Source: Pseudomonadales bacterium
GTDB taxonomy: Bacteria; Pseudomonadota; Gammaproteobacteria; Pseudomonadales; Azotimanducaceae
Assembly (NCBI GenBank): GCA_029251375.1
Contig: JAQXDL010000018.1
Location: 62,001-126,000, forward strand
Direction of reading: 5' to 3'
DNA: 64,000 nt
Notes under the pieces: generated by a model
The model's input: the letters and a program-made list of their open reading frames with translations, nothing else
Databases searched by the model: none
Told to the model about the DNA's origin: nothing
Program-made: the position numbers and the translations under genes
Part shown: positions 1 through 9,898 of the stretch, in pieces
How positions within the stretch are numbered: the stretch's first letter is position 1
Layout: each line of letters starts with the position of its first letter

Positions 1-1
1 C

Positions 2-766
2 TTTGAACGTGTGTTTGAGATCAATCGCAACTTTAGAAATGAAGGCGTTGATACTAAACATAGCCCTGAATTCACAATGCTTGAGTTCTATTTGGCCTAT
101 GCCGATTACAACGATCTGATGGACATGACCGAAGAGATGTTTCGTGGCATTGCACAGGAAGTACTGGGCACCACGCAATTTAGTTACAAAGGTACTGAAA
201 TCGATTTTAGTCAGCCTTTCCAGCGAATGACGATGGAAGAATCGATTCTTGCATACAACGACCGTATTACTGCTGAGCAGCTAAGTGATCCTGAGCAGGC
301 GCGCGCACTCGCAAAAAGCGTTGGCGTTGAAGTCAATGACGCTTGGGGTCATGGCAAAGTTGTGATGGAGATATTCGAAGCGTTGGTTGAGGACAAGATT
401 GAACAACCGATTTTTATCACGCAGCATCCGACGGAAGTTTCGCCTCTAGCGCGTCGAAATGACAATGACGGTGATGTGACAGATCGATTTGAATTGTTCT
501 GTATGGGGCAGGAAATTGCCAACGGATTCTCTGAATTGAATGATGCAGAGGACCAGGCGAGTCGTTTTCAACAGCAGGTTGATGCGAAGGATGCGGGTGA
601 TAACGAAGCCATGCATTTCGATCATGATTATGTCACAGCATTGGAATATGGACTGCCGCCGACGGCGGGAGAAGGGTTAGGTATCGACCGTTTAGTAATG
701 TTACTGACGGATTCAGCCTCAATTCGTGACGTTATCTTATTTCCTCACATGCGCCCAAGAGGCTAA
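2..766 (+). CDS. lysS: Lysyl-tRNA synthetase, class II (3' part)
   Basis: The reading frame is open from the left edge, so the gene is cut by the window; only about the last 254 residues are present. Class II synthetase motifs are visible: a motif 2 stretch at the very start ([15 protein letters not shown]) and motif 3 near the end ([14 protein letters not shown]), followed by the typical C-terminal ILFPHMRP. The enzyme charges tRNA-Lys with lysine in the cytoplasm. The N-terminal anticodon-binding OB fold lies outside the window. The stop is 6 bp before ung. EpmA shares this fold but is much shorter and lacks this C-terminal arrangement, so LysS is the better call. Confidence 0.95.
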   Translation, partial: FERVFEINRNFRNEGVDTKHSPEFTMLEFYLAYADYNDLMDMTEEMFRGIAQEVLGTTQFSYKGTEIDFSQPFQRMTMEESILAYNDRITAEQLSDPEQARALAKSVGVEVNDAWGHGKVVMEIFEALVEDKIEQPIFITQHPTEVSPLARRNDNDGDVTDRFELFCMGQEIANGFSELNDAEDQASRFQQQVDAKDAGDNEAMHFDHDYVTALEYGLPPTAGEGLGIDRLVMLLTDSASIRDVILFPHMRPRG

Positions 767-772
767 TCGGCA

Positions 773-1465
773 TTGCAGCCGCTCTCAGCCCAATTGGACG
801 CGAGTTGGCTTCATTACTTAGGCGCTGAGTTCGATCAACCCTATATGCAGTCGTTGCAGGCTTACTTAGTCGAACAGCATGACGCCGGCAAGGTAATCTT
901 TCCGGCGGCTGATGAGTACTTCAATGCGCTCAATGCCACGCCCTTTGAAGAAGTAAAAGTAGTGATTCTTGGTCAGGACCCGTATCACGGTCCTGGTCAG
1001 GCGCATGGCCTGTGCTTCTCTGTCAAAAAAGGGGTCAAAACTCCGCCCTCACTTAAAAACATCTATAAAGAAATTGCCGCTGACCTTCAGATAGACAATA
1101 ACTTTGCCTGTGGTGATTTGACCCAGTGGGCTGATTCGGGTGTTTTATTGCTTAACAGCGTGCTGACCGTCGAACAAAATTTAGCCGCGTCCCACCAAGG
1201 TAAAGGCTGGGAAATATTCACTGATCGAGTCATCGAGGTATTGTCGCAGTCCCGCCAGCATTGTGTCTTCATGCTTTGGGGTAGCTACGCTCAGAAAAAA
1301 GGTCAGAAGATCGATGCGACGAAACATCTCGTCCTGAAGGCTCCCCATCCTTCACCATTGTCGGCTCATAGGGGCTTCTTTGGCGCCAAACATTTCAGTC
1401 AATGTAACGCTTATCTGGAGCAAACGGGCCAGCGGGCGATTGATTGGGCCAATCTGTCGATTTGA
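773..1465 (+). CDS. ung: Uracil-DNA glycosylase, family 1
   Basis: Removes uracil from DNA as the first step of base-excision repair. The 230-residue length fits family 1. The water-activating motif GQDPYHG is at residues 67-73 (catalytic Asp69) and the HPSPLS loop at 192-197. I take the TTG at 773 as the start because AAGAGG (757-762) lies 10 bp upstream; no ATG occurs near the expected N terminus. It follows lysS by only 6 bp, so the two may be co-transcribed. Pseudomonas also has ung beside the valine-degradation genes seen next. Confidence 0.95.
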   Translation: MQPLSAQLDASWLHYLGAEFDQPYMQSLQAYLVEQHDAGKVIFPAADEYFNALNATPFEEVKVVILGQDPYHGPGQAHGLCFSVKKGVKTPPSLKNIYKEIAADLQIDNNFACGDLTQWADSGVLLLNSVLTVEQNLAASHQGKGWEIFTDRVIEVLSQSRQHCVFMLWGSYAQKKGQKIDATKHLVLKAPHPSPLSAHRGFFGAKHFSQCNAYLEQTGQRAIDWANLSI

Positions 1466-1590
1466 TTCTTGGCTGTATTTTGCCTTGACGACTCGTGGCG
1501 TCAACACAGCGGCATAAATGGCTGGTTTATCTAAGGACCTGCATTCGATATCATCCGCGCACGAATAAGATTCCCGAGAGCGCAAAGAGT

Positions 1591-3084
1591 ATGACAAACA
1601 AAGTTGACCTGTATGTAAATGGCGAGTTCAGTCAGGGTAGTGGCACGGAAACAATTGCTGTAACCAATCCAGCAAATCAGGAAGTTTTGGCTGAAGTTGC
1701 CTGCGCAACCTTGGAAGATGTTGACGTAGCCGTTGCTGCTGCAAAAGCGGCGTTCTACGAATGGCGTTTAATACCAGCGCCAGAGCGAGCAAGAATGCTG
1801 ATGAAGTATCAGATGTTGCTAAAAGAAAAGCAGGATGAAATTGCTACGGTACTGGCAAAGGAAACAGGCAAGACTTTTGCGGATGCGCAGGGTGATGTAT
1901 GGCGTGGTATCGAAGTTGCTGAACAAGCCTGTAACGTGCCGGCGATGATGATGGGCGAGACGTCCGAGAACGTCGCTCGCGGAATTGATACCTACAGTTT
2001 GATTCAGCCTTTAGGTGTATGTGTCGGTATTACGCCGTTTAATTTTCCGGCGATGATCCCATTGTGGATGTTTCCGCTCTCAATTGCCTGCGGAAATACC
2101 TTTGTTTTGAAGCCTTCAGAGCAAGACCCGATGACACCAACATTGCTGGTTGAGTTGTTTTATCAGTGCGGATTCCCAAAAAATGTATTGCAGCTTATCC
2201 ACGGTGGTGCAGACCAGGTTAATGCGCTGCTCAATCACGAAGATACTCGCGCGGTCTCCTTCGTTGGTTCCGTTGGCGTTGGACAACATGTCTATCGTAC
2301 AGCGACTCAAAATCTAAAACGTGTCCAATGTATGACGGGCGCGAAAAATCATATGATCATTATGCCCGATGCCGATAAAGCGCAAACCATTAGCGCCTTA
2401 GTTGGGTCGTCTGTAGGTGCTGCTGGCCAGCGTTGTATGGCAATTTCAGTCGCTGTTTTTGTTGGTGAGGCGCAGAGTTGGATACCGGATGTTGCTGAGG
2501 CAATGGCGAAGATTCGACCCGGCGCTTGGGACGATGACGGTGCAGGCTACGGTCCGCAGATTAGTGCCCAGGCAAAAGAGCGGATCGAAGGCTATATTGA
2601 AAAAGGAAAAGCTGAGGGTGCTAACTGCATGCTCGATGGCAGTAATTGCGAGGTCGAGGGTTTTCCGGACGGTAACTGGGTTGGCCCTACGTTATTCAGC
2701 GATGTAACAACGGATATGAGTATTTACACTGACGAAATATTCGGCCCGGTCCTAGTTGGTGTAAGTGCTGATACGCTTGATGACGCGATTAAAGTGATTA
2801 ACGCCAATCCTTACGGCAATGGCACGTCGATCTTCACATCCTCCGGTGGCGCGGCCAGAAAATTTCAAAGTGAAATTGAGGTTGGTCAAGTGGGTATTAA
2901 TATTCCGATACCTGTACCTCTACCATTCTTCTCTTTCACAGGTTGGAAGAATTCTTTTTATGGCGATCAGCACGCTTATGGCAAGCAGGCCATTCGTTTT
3001 TATACGGAAACAAAAACCATTACAGCCAGATGGTTTAGTAGTGAGTCCGCGGTAAATGACAACATGACCATTGCGCTCAAGTAA
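1591..3084 (+). CDS. mmsA: CoA-acylating methylmalonate-semialdehyde dehydrogenase
   Basis: Aldehyde dehydrogenase family enzyme of 497 residues that converts methylmalonate semialdehyde to propionyl-CoA at the end of valine catabolism. The TPFNFP motif is at about residues 148-153 and the catalytic Cys at about 282 in GQRCMA, both typical of MMSDH. The frame stays open upstream to 1495, but that extension does not resemble the family; the ATG at 1591 begins [13 protein letters not shown], the usual MMSDH N terminus. It heads a same-strand run of five genes for valine degradation. An 8-bp inverted repeat follows the stop. Confidence 0.93.
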   Translation: MTNKVDLYVNGEFSQGSGTETIAVTNPANQEVLAEVACATLEDVDVAVAAAKAAFYEWRLIPAPERARMLMKYQMLLKEKQDEIATVLAKETGKTFADAQGDVWRGIEVAEQACNVPAMMMGETSENVARGIDTYSLIQPLGVCVGITPFNFPAMIPLWMFPLSIACGNTFVLKPSEQDPMTPTLLVELFYQCGFPKNVLQLIHGGADQVNALLNHEDTRAVSFVGSVGVGQHVYRTATQNLKRVQCMTGAKNHMIIMPDADKAQTISALVGSSVGAAGQRCMAISVAVFVGEAQSWIPDVAEAMAKIRPGAWDDDGAGYGPQISAQAKERIEGYIEKGKAEGANCMLDGSNCEVEGFPDGNWVGPTLFSDVTTDMSIYTDEIFGPVLVGVSADTLDDAIKVINANPYGNGTSIFTSSGGAARKFQSEIEVGQVGINIPIPVPLPFFSFTGWKNSFYGDQHAYGKQAIRFYTETKTITARWFSSESAVNDNMTIALK

Positions 3085-3085
3085 T

Positions 3086-3113
3086 GTTATCGAAATGATA
3101 ATTTCTCGATAAC
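3086..3113 (+). other. Intergenic inverted repeat after mmsA
   Basis: GTTATCGA (3086-3093) and TCGATAAC (3106-3113) form a perfect 8-bp stem around a 12-nt loop just after the mmsA stop. It is AT-rich and only a short TGTTT follows, so it is at best a weak terminator or an RNA stabiliser between mmsA and the next gene. Confidence 0.3.
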
Positions 3114-3178
3114 TGTTTGAGGGCGAGCGTTGTTTTATTTAGAGCGAGCACCAGAGATAAGCTGAGGACGAGTCGTCT

Positions 3179-4339
3179 ATGAACTTTGACCTTACGGAAG
3201 ATCAGGTAGCGTTTAAAGACGCTGCCCGATCCTTTTCAGATAAAGAGTTTGCGCCAAATGCGGCCGAGTGGGACGCCGGTAAAATATTTCCCAAAGAGGT
3301 CATTGCGAAAGCAGGCGAGCTTGGGTTTTGTGGTTTGTACTGTCCTGAAGATGTAGGCGGGCTTGATTTAAGTCGACTCGATTCGACTATTATTCTCGAA
3401 CAACTAGCGATGGGTTGTACTTCTACGACCGCATTTATCTCGATCCACAACATGGCAACATCAATGATTGCTAACTTTGGTTCAGCTGAGCTGAAGGAAG
3501 AATATTGTCCGTCTCTAACGGCCGGCACGACGTTAGCCAGTTACTGTTTAACGGAAACCGGCGCAGGTTCAGATGCCGCCTCGCTAACAACGAGGGCCGA
3601 GAACAAAGGTGATCATTACCTTGTTAATGGCAGCAAAATGTTTATCTCCGGTGCCGGTAGTACCGATGTACTCGTTGTCATGCTGCGAACTGGCGAGCAG
3701 GGTGCTAAGGGCATCACGACACTGGTCATTCCAGCTGATGCGGATGGTATTAGCTACGGTTCAAATTTGGAGAAAATGGGATGGCATAGCCAGCCCACCC
3801 GCGAAATCACTTTTGAGAATGTGAAAGTGCCGATTTCAAACCGATTAATGCAAGAAGGCGACGGATTTAAAATCGCCATGAAAGGGCTCGATGGCGGACG
3901 GATAAACATTGCGACTTGCTCCGTCGGTACGGCCCAGGCTGCTCTGAACCGAACCCGTGATTATATGCACGAGCGACACCAATTCGGTGAGGCCATCGCC
4001 AATTTTCAAGCCTTGCAATTTCGCTTTGCGGATATGGCAACCGAGTTGGTGGCAGCGCGACAGATGATTAGGTTGGCTGCATTTAAAGTCGATCAAGGTC
4101 ATCCAGAAGCTAGCGTATATTCAGCTATGGCCAAACGTTATGCGACGGATATTGGCTTTGAGGTTTGTAATCAGGCGCTCCAGATTCACGGAGGCTATGG
4201 CTACATGCAAGAATACCCATTGGAGCGTTACATTCGTGATACCCGCGTGCATCAAATATTAGAGGGTACAAACGAGATTATGCGCCTTGTGATTTCTCGT
4301 CGATTACTGGGTATTGCAGATCTAGAAGCTGTCCAGTAG
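3179..4339 (+). CDS. Acyl-CoA dehydrogenase, probably isobutyryl-CoA dehydrogenase
   Basis: FAD-dependent acyl-CoA dehydrogenase of 386 residues. The N-terminal helical domain (FDLTEDQ), the FAD/substrate loop (YCLTETGAGSDAAS) and the C-terminal ILEGTNEIMR stretch carrying the likely catalytic Glu are all present. Together with the flanking mmsA, hydratase, hydrolase and mmsB this points to oxidation of isobutyryl-CoA to methacrylyl-CoA, the first committed step after branched-chain ketoacid dehydrogenase. Sequence alone does not exclude short-chain or 2-methylbutyryl specificity. GAGGA (3164-3168) supports the ATG at 3179. Confidence 0.85.
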   Translation: MNFDLTEDQVAFKDAARSFSDKEFAPNAAEWDAGKIFPKEVIAKAGELGFCGLYCPEDVGGLDLSRLDSTIILEQLAMGCTSTTAFISIHNMATSMIANFGSAELKEEYCPSLTAGTTLASYCLTETGAGSDAASLTTRAENKGDHYLVNGSKMFISGAGSTDVLVVMLRTGEQGAKGITTLVIPADADGISYGSNLEKMGWHSQPTREITFENVKVPISNRLMQEGDGFKIAMKGLDGGRINIATCSVGTAQAALNRTRDYMHERHQFGEAIANFQALQFRFADMATELVAARQMIRLAAFKVDQGHPEASVYSAMAKRYATDIGFEVCNQALQIHGGYGYMQEYPLERYIRDTRVHQILEGTNEIMRLVISRRLLGIADLEAVQ

Positions 4340-4570
4340 TACACTTTATTCGTCGGGCAGGGCAGCGCCCTAGCGAGGTTTGTAGTTAAGCCGATGCTTT
4401 TATTAAAACCATTGAGCGATGCTGTTTTGTACTACGAGGTCACAATTTTTTAATAAAAACCTGACTATAGTCGAACAGGTCAATTGAGTGTCTAGCGGTA
4501 AGAAATAGCAATATTAACAACCTCAATTTTTAATCGCGTAGTATGCAGTAAAGTCAAAAGGACGATAAAT

Positions 4571-5347
4571 ATGTCAAACAAACTCTTGATGGAAATGAGA
4601 GGCCATACGGCGCTCATCACAATCAATACACCGCCAGCGAACACTTGGGATGAAGAAAGCCTACCCAGTTTAGGTAATCTGGTAAAACAGCTTAATCAAG
4701 ATGATGAATGCTATAGCTTGGTTATTACCGGTCAAGGTGAGAAGTTTTTCTCAGCGGGTGCTGATCTAAATATGTTTGCCTCCGGCGATAAGTTGGTCGC
4801 CAGAGACTTGGCAACTAAATTTTCTGCAGCGTTCGAGACCTTGAGTCAGTTTCGCGGCGTTTCAATAGCAGCCATCAATGGTTTCGCGATGGGCGGCGGT
4901 CTTGAGTGTGCATTAGCTTGTGATATCAGGATTGCTGAATCCCATGCCGTCATGGCGCTACCGGAGGCGACGGTAGGCTTGCTGCCGGCCGGATTAGGTA
5001 CGCAGCATTTGTCGTGGGTCGTGGGCGAAGGCTGGGCAAAGAAAATGATTTTGTGTGGCGAGCGGGTTGATGCAGCCACAGCGGAGAGGATTGGTCTAGT
5101 TGAGGAAGTCGTCGAAAAGGGACAGTCCGTTGAAAGAGCGCTGGCGCTGGCTGCAAATGTTGAAAAGCAGAGCCCCAAAAGCGTTGCTGCAAGTAAACGC
5201 CTGATTCAGGCCGCACGACATAGCTCTATCAAGGAAGCCTATCCGGTTGAGGCTGATGAATTTGTTGCACTATTTGATACTAATGACCAAGCGGAAGGGG
5301 TGAACGCTTTTCTAGAAAAACGTAAACCTAAATGGACTAACAGCTAA
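4571..5347 (+). CDS. Enoyl-CoA hydratase (methacrylyl-CoA hydration likely)
   Basis: Crotonase-fold protein of 258 residues. The oxyanion-hole region (FSAGADLNMF) and two acidic positions expected of hydratases are visible (GGGLECAL and LPEATVGLLP). In this context it most likely hydrates methacrylyl-CoA to 3-hydroxyisobutyryl-CoA. AAAAGGA lies about 8 bp before the ATG. The stop is one base from the next start, indicating translational coupling with the hydrolase. A 230-bp gap separates it from the dehydrogenase, so it may have its own promoter. Confidence 0.85.
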   Translation: MSNKLLMEMRGHTALITINTPPANTWDEESLPSLGNLVKQLNQDDECYSLVITGQGEKFFSAGADLNMFASGDKLVARDLATKFSAAFETLSQFRGVSIAAINGFAMGGGLECALACDIRIAESHAVMALPEATVGLLPAGLGTQHLSWVVGEGWAKKMILCGERVDAATAERIGLVEEVVEKGQSVERALALAANVEKQSPKSVAASKRLIQAARHSSIKEAYPVEADEFVALFDTNDQAEGVNAFLEKRKPKWTNS

Positions 5348-5348
5348 G

Positions 5349-6482
5349 ATGAGTGAAAAGATGGTTGATGCTGCCTCGGTTGTTTTATTTGAAACGGTTG
5401 ATTTGTCCGGCGGCAAACAGTTAGGGCTGATAACGCTTAACGTCGAGAAGACCCTCAACAGTTTAAGCCTTGAGATGGTTGATCTTATTCACCCTCAGTT
5501 GGAGATGTGGGAACGCGACGATGCTATATCGTCAGTCATGTTTCAGGGTGCTGGCGACAGGGCTTTTTGCGCCGGCGGTGATATCCAGAACTTATATCAC
5601 GATATGGTGGCGCATCCGGGTGGCCCTTGCCCCTACTGTGAATCCTTCTTTGAGAGAGAGTATCGGCTCGATTACTATATTCATAATTACTCAAAGCCAA
5701 CGATTGTCTGGGCGCACGGCGTCGTTATGGGCGGCGGTTTAGGTATAGCATCAGCCTGTGATTTTAGGATTGGTACTGAAAAAACCCGCATTGCCATGCC
5801 CGAGATTACGATAGGTTTGATTCCTGATGCCGGTGCGACCTGGTCATTTAGTCAGATGGATGAACACTGGGCGTACTTTCTCGCTTGGACCGGAGCAAAT
5901 ATTAATGGCGCTGACGCTTACCGTGTCAAACTCGTCAACGCGTTGATTAACCACGCAAATCGGCAAGACTTTATTGCGGCTTTAGCGAGTGCCGACTGGG
6001 ATTCGCCTGCGCACCAGGTGATCTCTACCCTGATTGGTGAATTTGAACAAAAACGTCAGGATTTCCCTGAAAGTCAAATTGCAAGTCATGAGCATGTTGT
6101 CAAAGAAGTAATTACTGAGTGCTTGAACAGTGATAACCCTGTAGCGACGCTGATAAGAAATATGTCTCAATTGGCTGGTGATAGTTGGCTTGAGAAGGCG
6201 GCGGCAACCTTTAGTCATGGCGCGCCAACAACCGCTGAAATCATATACCGACAGTTTCAACGCGCCAAAACCATGAGCAAAAAAGAAATGTTTCAAATGG
6301 AACTTACTTTGGCTGTTCAGTGTAGTCGTCATCCGGATTTCGCAGAAGGGGTCAGAGCCCTGCTGATTGATAAGGATAATCAACCCTCCTGGGAGTATGC
6401 GGTGATGGGCGAGGTGCCGACAGATTGGATTGATGGACATTTCGAAAGCCCATGGGACGATCACCCCATGGCTGATATTTAA
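5349..6482 (+). CDS. 3-hydroxyisobutyryl-CoA hydrolase-like crotonase
   Basis: A 377-residue crotonase-superfamily protein, about 120 residues longer than the hydratase just upstream, as expected for the HIBCH subgroup. It has the family AFCAGGDIQNLY motif, a VMGGGLGI oxyanion loop and the PEITIGLIPDAG segment. It should release free 3-hydroxyisobutyrate from its CoA ester, feeding MmsB. It is immediately adjacent to the hydratase gene (1-bp gap). The C-terminal extension (about residues 250-377) is typical of HIBCH and absent from simple hydratases. Confidence 0.87.
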   Translation: MSEKMVDAASVVLFETVDLSGGKQLGLITLNVEKTLNSLSLEMVDLIHPQLEMWERDDAISSVMFQGAGDRAFCAGGDIQNLYHDMVAHPGGPCPYCESFFEREYRLDYYIHNYSKPTIVWAHGVVMGGGLGIASACDFRIGTEKTRIAMPEITIGLIPDAGATWSFSQMDEHWAYFLAWTGANINGADAYRVKLVNALINHANRQDFIAALASADWDSPAHQVISTLIGEFEQKRQDFPESQIASHEHVVKEVITECLNSDNPVATLIRNMSQLAGDSWLEKAAATFSHGAPTTAEIIYRQFQRAKTMSKKEMFQMELTLAVQCSRHPDFAEGVRALLIDKDNQPSWEYAVMGEVPTDWIDGHFESPWDDHPMADI

Positions 6483-6557
6483 TACGGCGATTCATGAAGA
6501 GTCGTAACATGGATTTTTGATAATCTAACCGTATGGATGATTGTTCAAAAAAATGTG

Positions 6558-6605
6558 AACAAGAACGTCAATAAGGTCACTAATAAGATCACTGATAAGA
6601 ACGTT
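6558..6605 (+). repeat. Degenerate 12-bp tandem repeat, four units
   Basis: Four consecutive 12-bp units precede mmsB: AACAAGAACGTC, AATAAGGTCACT, AATAAGATCACT, GATAAGAACGTT. They end 23 bp before the mmsB start, in the only sizeable gap inside the valine cluster. The function is unknown. They could be a repeat expansion or repeated regulator sites. Confidence 0.6.
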
Positions 6606-6628
6606 AAAATTAAACAAGGACACGTCAC

Positions 6629-7522
6629 ATGACAAAAGTCGGGTTTGTTGGACTGGGTAACATGGGTGGACCCATGGCGAAGAACTTACTACAGCATGGG
6701 TTTGAGTTGAAGGGTTACGACATCGTTCCTCAACTTCTCGATGACGCTGTAAAACAGGGTGCGACTGCCTGCGACTCTGCTAAAGCGGCGGCGACGGATG
6801 TAGATATATTTATCTCCATGCTACCGGCATCGATTCATGTGCAGAATCTGTATCTTGGTGACGAAGGTGTGTTGACTTGCTTGCGACCAGACACATTAGT
6901 GATTGATTGCAGCACAATAGCGCCGACTGTGTCTCAACAAGTCTCAAGCGCTGCTAAAGAAAATGGTATCGCAATGATTGATGCGCCCGTATCAGGCGGT
7001 GTCGGTGGCGCGGTAGCCGGTACACTTACCTTCATCGTTGGTGGCGGTGCAGCACAATTAGAACAAGCACGACCGTTACTTGAGGCGATGGGTAGCAATA
7101 TTTTTCATGCAGGTGAATCGGGAGCCGGTCAAGTGGCCAAGGTCTGCAACAATATGTTGTTGTCCGTGTTAATGGCTGGCACAGCCGAAGCGCTGCAACT
7201 GGGCGTTGATAATGGTTTGGACCCTGCCGTGTTATCCGAGATTATGCGTAAGAGTTCTGGCGGTAATTGGGCTCTTGAAGTGTATAACCCTTATCCTGGT
7301 GTGATGGATGGTGTGCCGGCTTCTAGGAATTATGAGGGAGGCTTCCTTGTTGATCTGATGATTAAAGATTTAGGTTTAGCGATGGAATCTGCGCTGGCAG
7401 TTGGTGCCTCAACGCCAATGGGTGCGTTAGCAAGAAATCTTTACGTCAACCATAGTAAAGATGGGCATGGTCGAACTGACTTCTCAAGTATCCAACAGGT
7501 GTATAACAAGTCTGATACCTAG
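6629..7522 (+). CDS. mmsB: 3-hydroxyisobutyrate dehydrogenase
   Basis: NAD-dependent beta-hydroxyacid dehydrogenase of 297 residues. The Rossmann motif GFVGLGNMGGPMAKNL opens the protein, the substrate-binding DAPVSGGVGGA lies near residue 125, and the catalytic Lys is in GQVAKVCNN near 175. It oxidises 3-hydroxyisobutyrate to methylmalonate semialdehyde, the substrate of MmsA. Upstream sequence AAGGACACGTCAC gives a reasonable ribosome site for the ATG. Tartronate-semialdehyde reductase is a related family, but the neighbours make MmsB clearly preferred. Confidence 0.92.
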   Translation: MTKVGFVGLGNMGGPMAKNLLQHGFELKGYDIVPQLLDDAVKQGATACDSAKAAATDVDIFISMLPASIHVQNLYLGDEGVLTCLRPDTLVIDCSTIAPTVSQQVSSAAKENGIAMIDAPVSGGVGGAVAGTLTFIVGGGAAQLEQARPLLEAMGSNIFHAGESGAGQVAKVCNNMLLSVLMAGTAEALQLGVDNGLDPAVLSEIMRKSSGGNWALEVYNPYPGVMDGVPASRNYEGGFLVDLMIKDLGLAMESALAVGASTPMGALARNLYVNHSKDGHGRTDFSSIQQVYNKSDT

Positions 7523-7548
7523 TTGGGAGGCCGGCAGGCTCAGCACGT

Positions 7549-8553
7549 GTGGAAATGACATTGGTCGAGTTACCTGAAGCGAAACAGCAAGCTATTCGTC
7601 GGGAGTTCCCTCGAATAGCCGAAGGTTGGATTAAGGATTATCCTGCCTTGGTTGCGCGCTGTATTGATAAATGGCAGCTGACACTGGGTGAGCTGATAAG
7701 GGTTGGATTGCCGATCAACATTTTGATCTATGCGACTGGCAAAAATGATGAACAAACTGTTATTAAGATAGCCCCGCCTCACCCCGAGCAACTAAACGAA
7801 CGTATTGCACTTGATCATTTGAATGCTGACATGATGGTCAATTTGATTGATTATTCAGTTGATGATGGCGCGATTTTACTGGAACGGATTTTACCAGGGC
7901 GCATGTTGCGCGAGGTCATACTCGATCGTGATGAAGTTCGGCGCGCCACATCGTTACTCGCCAGTGTGCCGGTCGAAATCGAGCCAACAAACTCGGACAC
8001 CGGTTGGTATAAGCAGTTGCCGCGCTACCAAGGTTGGATGGATGATGCCTTCGAGAAGTATCGATCGGAAACGCCTACGTCAGATTTTGTTTACTACTTG
8101 AAAATAGCTGAAGTTATGTTTGAAACAATCCAACGGGAGTGTAAAGGGGATTTTCTACTACACGGCGACCTTCATCATGAGAACATATTGTTTGATGCAA
8201 GCAGGGGTTGGGTTGCAATTGATCCGAAGGGAGTGATCGGGCCGAAGTTAATGGAGTGTGGTCGATTCTTGCATAATTTTATGGAAGATGAGCTCGACTC
8301 GATAGAGAACCTTTCAGATGCCGAGATAGTAGACTTGGTCAGCATTCTGTCGAAACGTTATGCGTTGGCGAGTGAAGTCCTGAATGTTTCTATTGGTGAG
8401 CTTGCCAAGGCGACCTTTGTTGATATCACGTTGAGTGCTTGTTGGAGCTTTAACGCCGGTGCCAGTGAGTATGTTAAGAAGATGGCGATGCAAAGGGTTG
8501 AGGCGACCTATCATTTTCTTCGATCAACGCATCAATTCAGTTCTATGAGTTAG
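7549..8553 (+). CDS. APH(6)/hydroxyurea-kinase-type phosphotransferase
   Basis: A 334-residue protein kinase-like-fold phosphotransferase. The catalytic loop HGDLHHEN is at residues 205-212 (Asp207) and the metal-binding DPKG at 225-228; this DPKG form characterises the streptomycin 6-kinase family. Such enzymes phosphorylate small hydroxylated molecules, but the real substrate here is unknown and a resistance role should not be assumed. The start is uncertain: GTG 7549 or ATG 7555, with only weak ribosome-site sequence. It follows mmsB by 26 bp on the same strand, so it may be carried on the valine-cluster transcript. Confidence 0.75.
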   Translation: MEMTLVELPEAKQQAIRREFPRIAEGWIKDYPALVARCIDKWQLTLGELIRVGLPINILIYATGKNDEQTVIKIAPPHPEQLNERIALDHLNADMMVNLIDYSVDDGAILLERILPGRMLREVILDRDEVRRATSLLASVPVEIEPTNSDTGWYKQLPRYQGWMDDAFEKYRSETPTSDFVYYLKIAEVMFETIQRECKGDFLLHGDLHHENILFDASRGWVAIDPKGVIGPKLMECGRFLHNFMEDELDSIENLSDAEIVDLVSILSKRYALASEVLNVSIGELAKATFVDITLSACWSFNAGASEYVKKMAMQRVEATYHFLRSTHQFSSMS

Positions 8554-8575
8554 TCCATCTATTCTGTGTCGTTAC

Positions 8576-9544
8576 CTACTCGCCTGCGATGTCGTTTTGT
8601 TTTTCAGGATCTGATAGGTAGAGGTCTTTTATCTCAATGGGCTCACCGTTGCTGAGCTGATAGGTTGTTGAGGGTTGGGGTGTTGCTTGTTCGGCCACCT
8701 TTGGCGATTTCGTTTGAATGACAGATAAAAACGAATCAGTGCCGACAGCGACAACTTGGCCAACATTTTTACCCATTTCGTTTTGTATATCTTGGCCAAG
8801 TTCGAGAGAGTGTGCGCTATTTGAATGAACTGAGCAGAGATGCAGGCGCTTTTTTAACTCGCCGCGAAACTGCATACGGGCAACGATTTCTTGTCCAAGA
8901 TAGCAGCCTTTTTCAAAACTTATGCCGTTCAGGCTCTGTAGGTTAAACATTTGCGGTATATAGGTTTCGGTCGTTTGTGTTGCAACCCATGCAATACCGG
9001 CGCGCACTTCTAGTTCTAGCCAATGACTCGTTGGCTGATCTGCCAGCAGGGGTTTGTTCGACCAGATTTCAAAGTGATCATCGTCGGTTTTTATATCGAC
9101 TTTGATTATCCAGCCATCCAGTGCTGAACCCACAACTTCGATGGGGTCATTGTCGGCTTCCTGCTCGTTTCTGACAGCGAAGGTATCGGATTGTGTAGGG
9201 ACATTGCCGCTATTTTGTGTAAGGCCATAGCACCACATGTTGTCGGAAAGGTCCTCAAGGCTCGCCTTAGAAAAAACAATGTACTTGCTAAGAAATTCGA
9301 TTGCAGGGGCTATTAAGGCGCGCGGCATTCTAAGTAACAGGCCGGTTTCGGTGGGGATCAAGCGAAAGTTACACAGCATTCTCCCCTGAATGGTGCATAT
9401 GGCCCCGACCAGACTCGCATTGCCGTTTGCTAGATCAACATCGCAGGTTGCGTAGCCTTGAAAAAACTTTGCGGCATCTTTACCGGTGATGGCCAGAAAA
9501 CCGAAATGTTCAAGTGGTGTTAGCATATTTAAATCATCGCTCAT
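8576..9544 (-). CDS. ygfZ: Folate-binding YgfZ-family protein
   Basis: A 322-residue GcvT-like protein. The diagnostic YgfZ signature KGCYLGQE is at residues 212-219 and contains the conserved Cys. YgfZ uses tetrahydrofolate to support assembly or repair of certain iron-sulfur enzymes. It is divergent from sdhE, as in Pseudomonas, and the shared 89-bp gap must hold both promoters. It is distinguished from the glycine-cleavage T protein by the signature and the shorter length. Confidence 0.93.
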   Translation of the reverse strand: MSDDLNMLTPLEHFGFLAITGKDAAKFFQGYATCDVDLANGNASLVGAICTIQGRMLCNFRLIPTETGLLLRMPRALIAPAIEFLSKYIVFSKASLEDLSDNMWCYGLTQNSGNVPTQSDTFAVRNEQEADNDPIEVVGSALDGWIIKVDIKTDDDHFEIWSNKPLLADQPTSHWLELEVRAGIAWVATQTTETYIPQMFNLQSLNGISFEKGCYLGQEIVARMQFRGELKKRLHLCSVHSNSAHSLELGQDIQNEMGKNVGQVVAVGTDSFLSVIQTKSPKVAEQATPQPSTTYQLSNGEPIEIKDLYLSDPEKQNDIAGE

Positions 9545-9633
9545 GAAGACATTCTACATTCAGTGACGTAAGAAGCGTTATACTTTCGAATTAAATTCAT
9601 CGTTTTAAGCATTTCAGCAATAAGGAAAGGCCC

Positions 9634-9888
9634 GTGCCAGAAGATTTAGTATACAACCGATTGAGATGGCGGAGTCGCCGAGGCATGCTCGAGTTGGATT
9701 TACTGCTGCTTCCCTTCTTCGATGAGGAGTACAGGAATCTGTCAACACAGCGCCAGGCGGCGTACGTGAAACTGCTCGAGCAAGACGACCCTGATCTACA
9801 TTTTTGGTTCAGTCAAAAAGGTGATCCGGAAGACCCGGAACTAAACGACCTTGTTAAGCTTATCCTTGATCGGGTTCAGCCTGGTTAA
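9634..9888 (+). CDS. sdhE: FAD assembly factor SdhE
   Basis: A small 84-residue cytoplasmic protein with the family hallmark RGMLELDLLL near residues 16-25. SdhE promotes covalent attachment of FAD to the flavoprotein subunits of succinate dehydrogenase and fumarate reductase. The start is GTG 9634, preceded by AAGGAAAGG at close spacing. It is followed almost at once by ygfX, the usual partner gene. Confidence 0.93.
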   Translation: MPEDLVYNRLRWRSRRGMLELDLLLLPFFDEEYRNLSTQRQAAYVKLLEQDDPDLHFWFSQKGDPEDPELNDLVKLILDRVQPG

Positions 9889-9898
9889 TGTGAACAGC

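Noticed and set aside
1495-1590. Upstream extension of mmsA
   Set aside because: The frame is open, but the 32 residues are basic and unlike the family. ATG 1591 starts the conserved sequence.
5982-6464. 160-codon minus-strand frame inside the hydrolase gene
   Set aside because: It is antisense to a well-supported crotonase gene and shows no motif or ribosome site.
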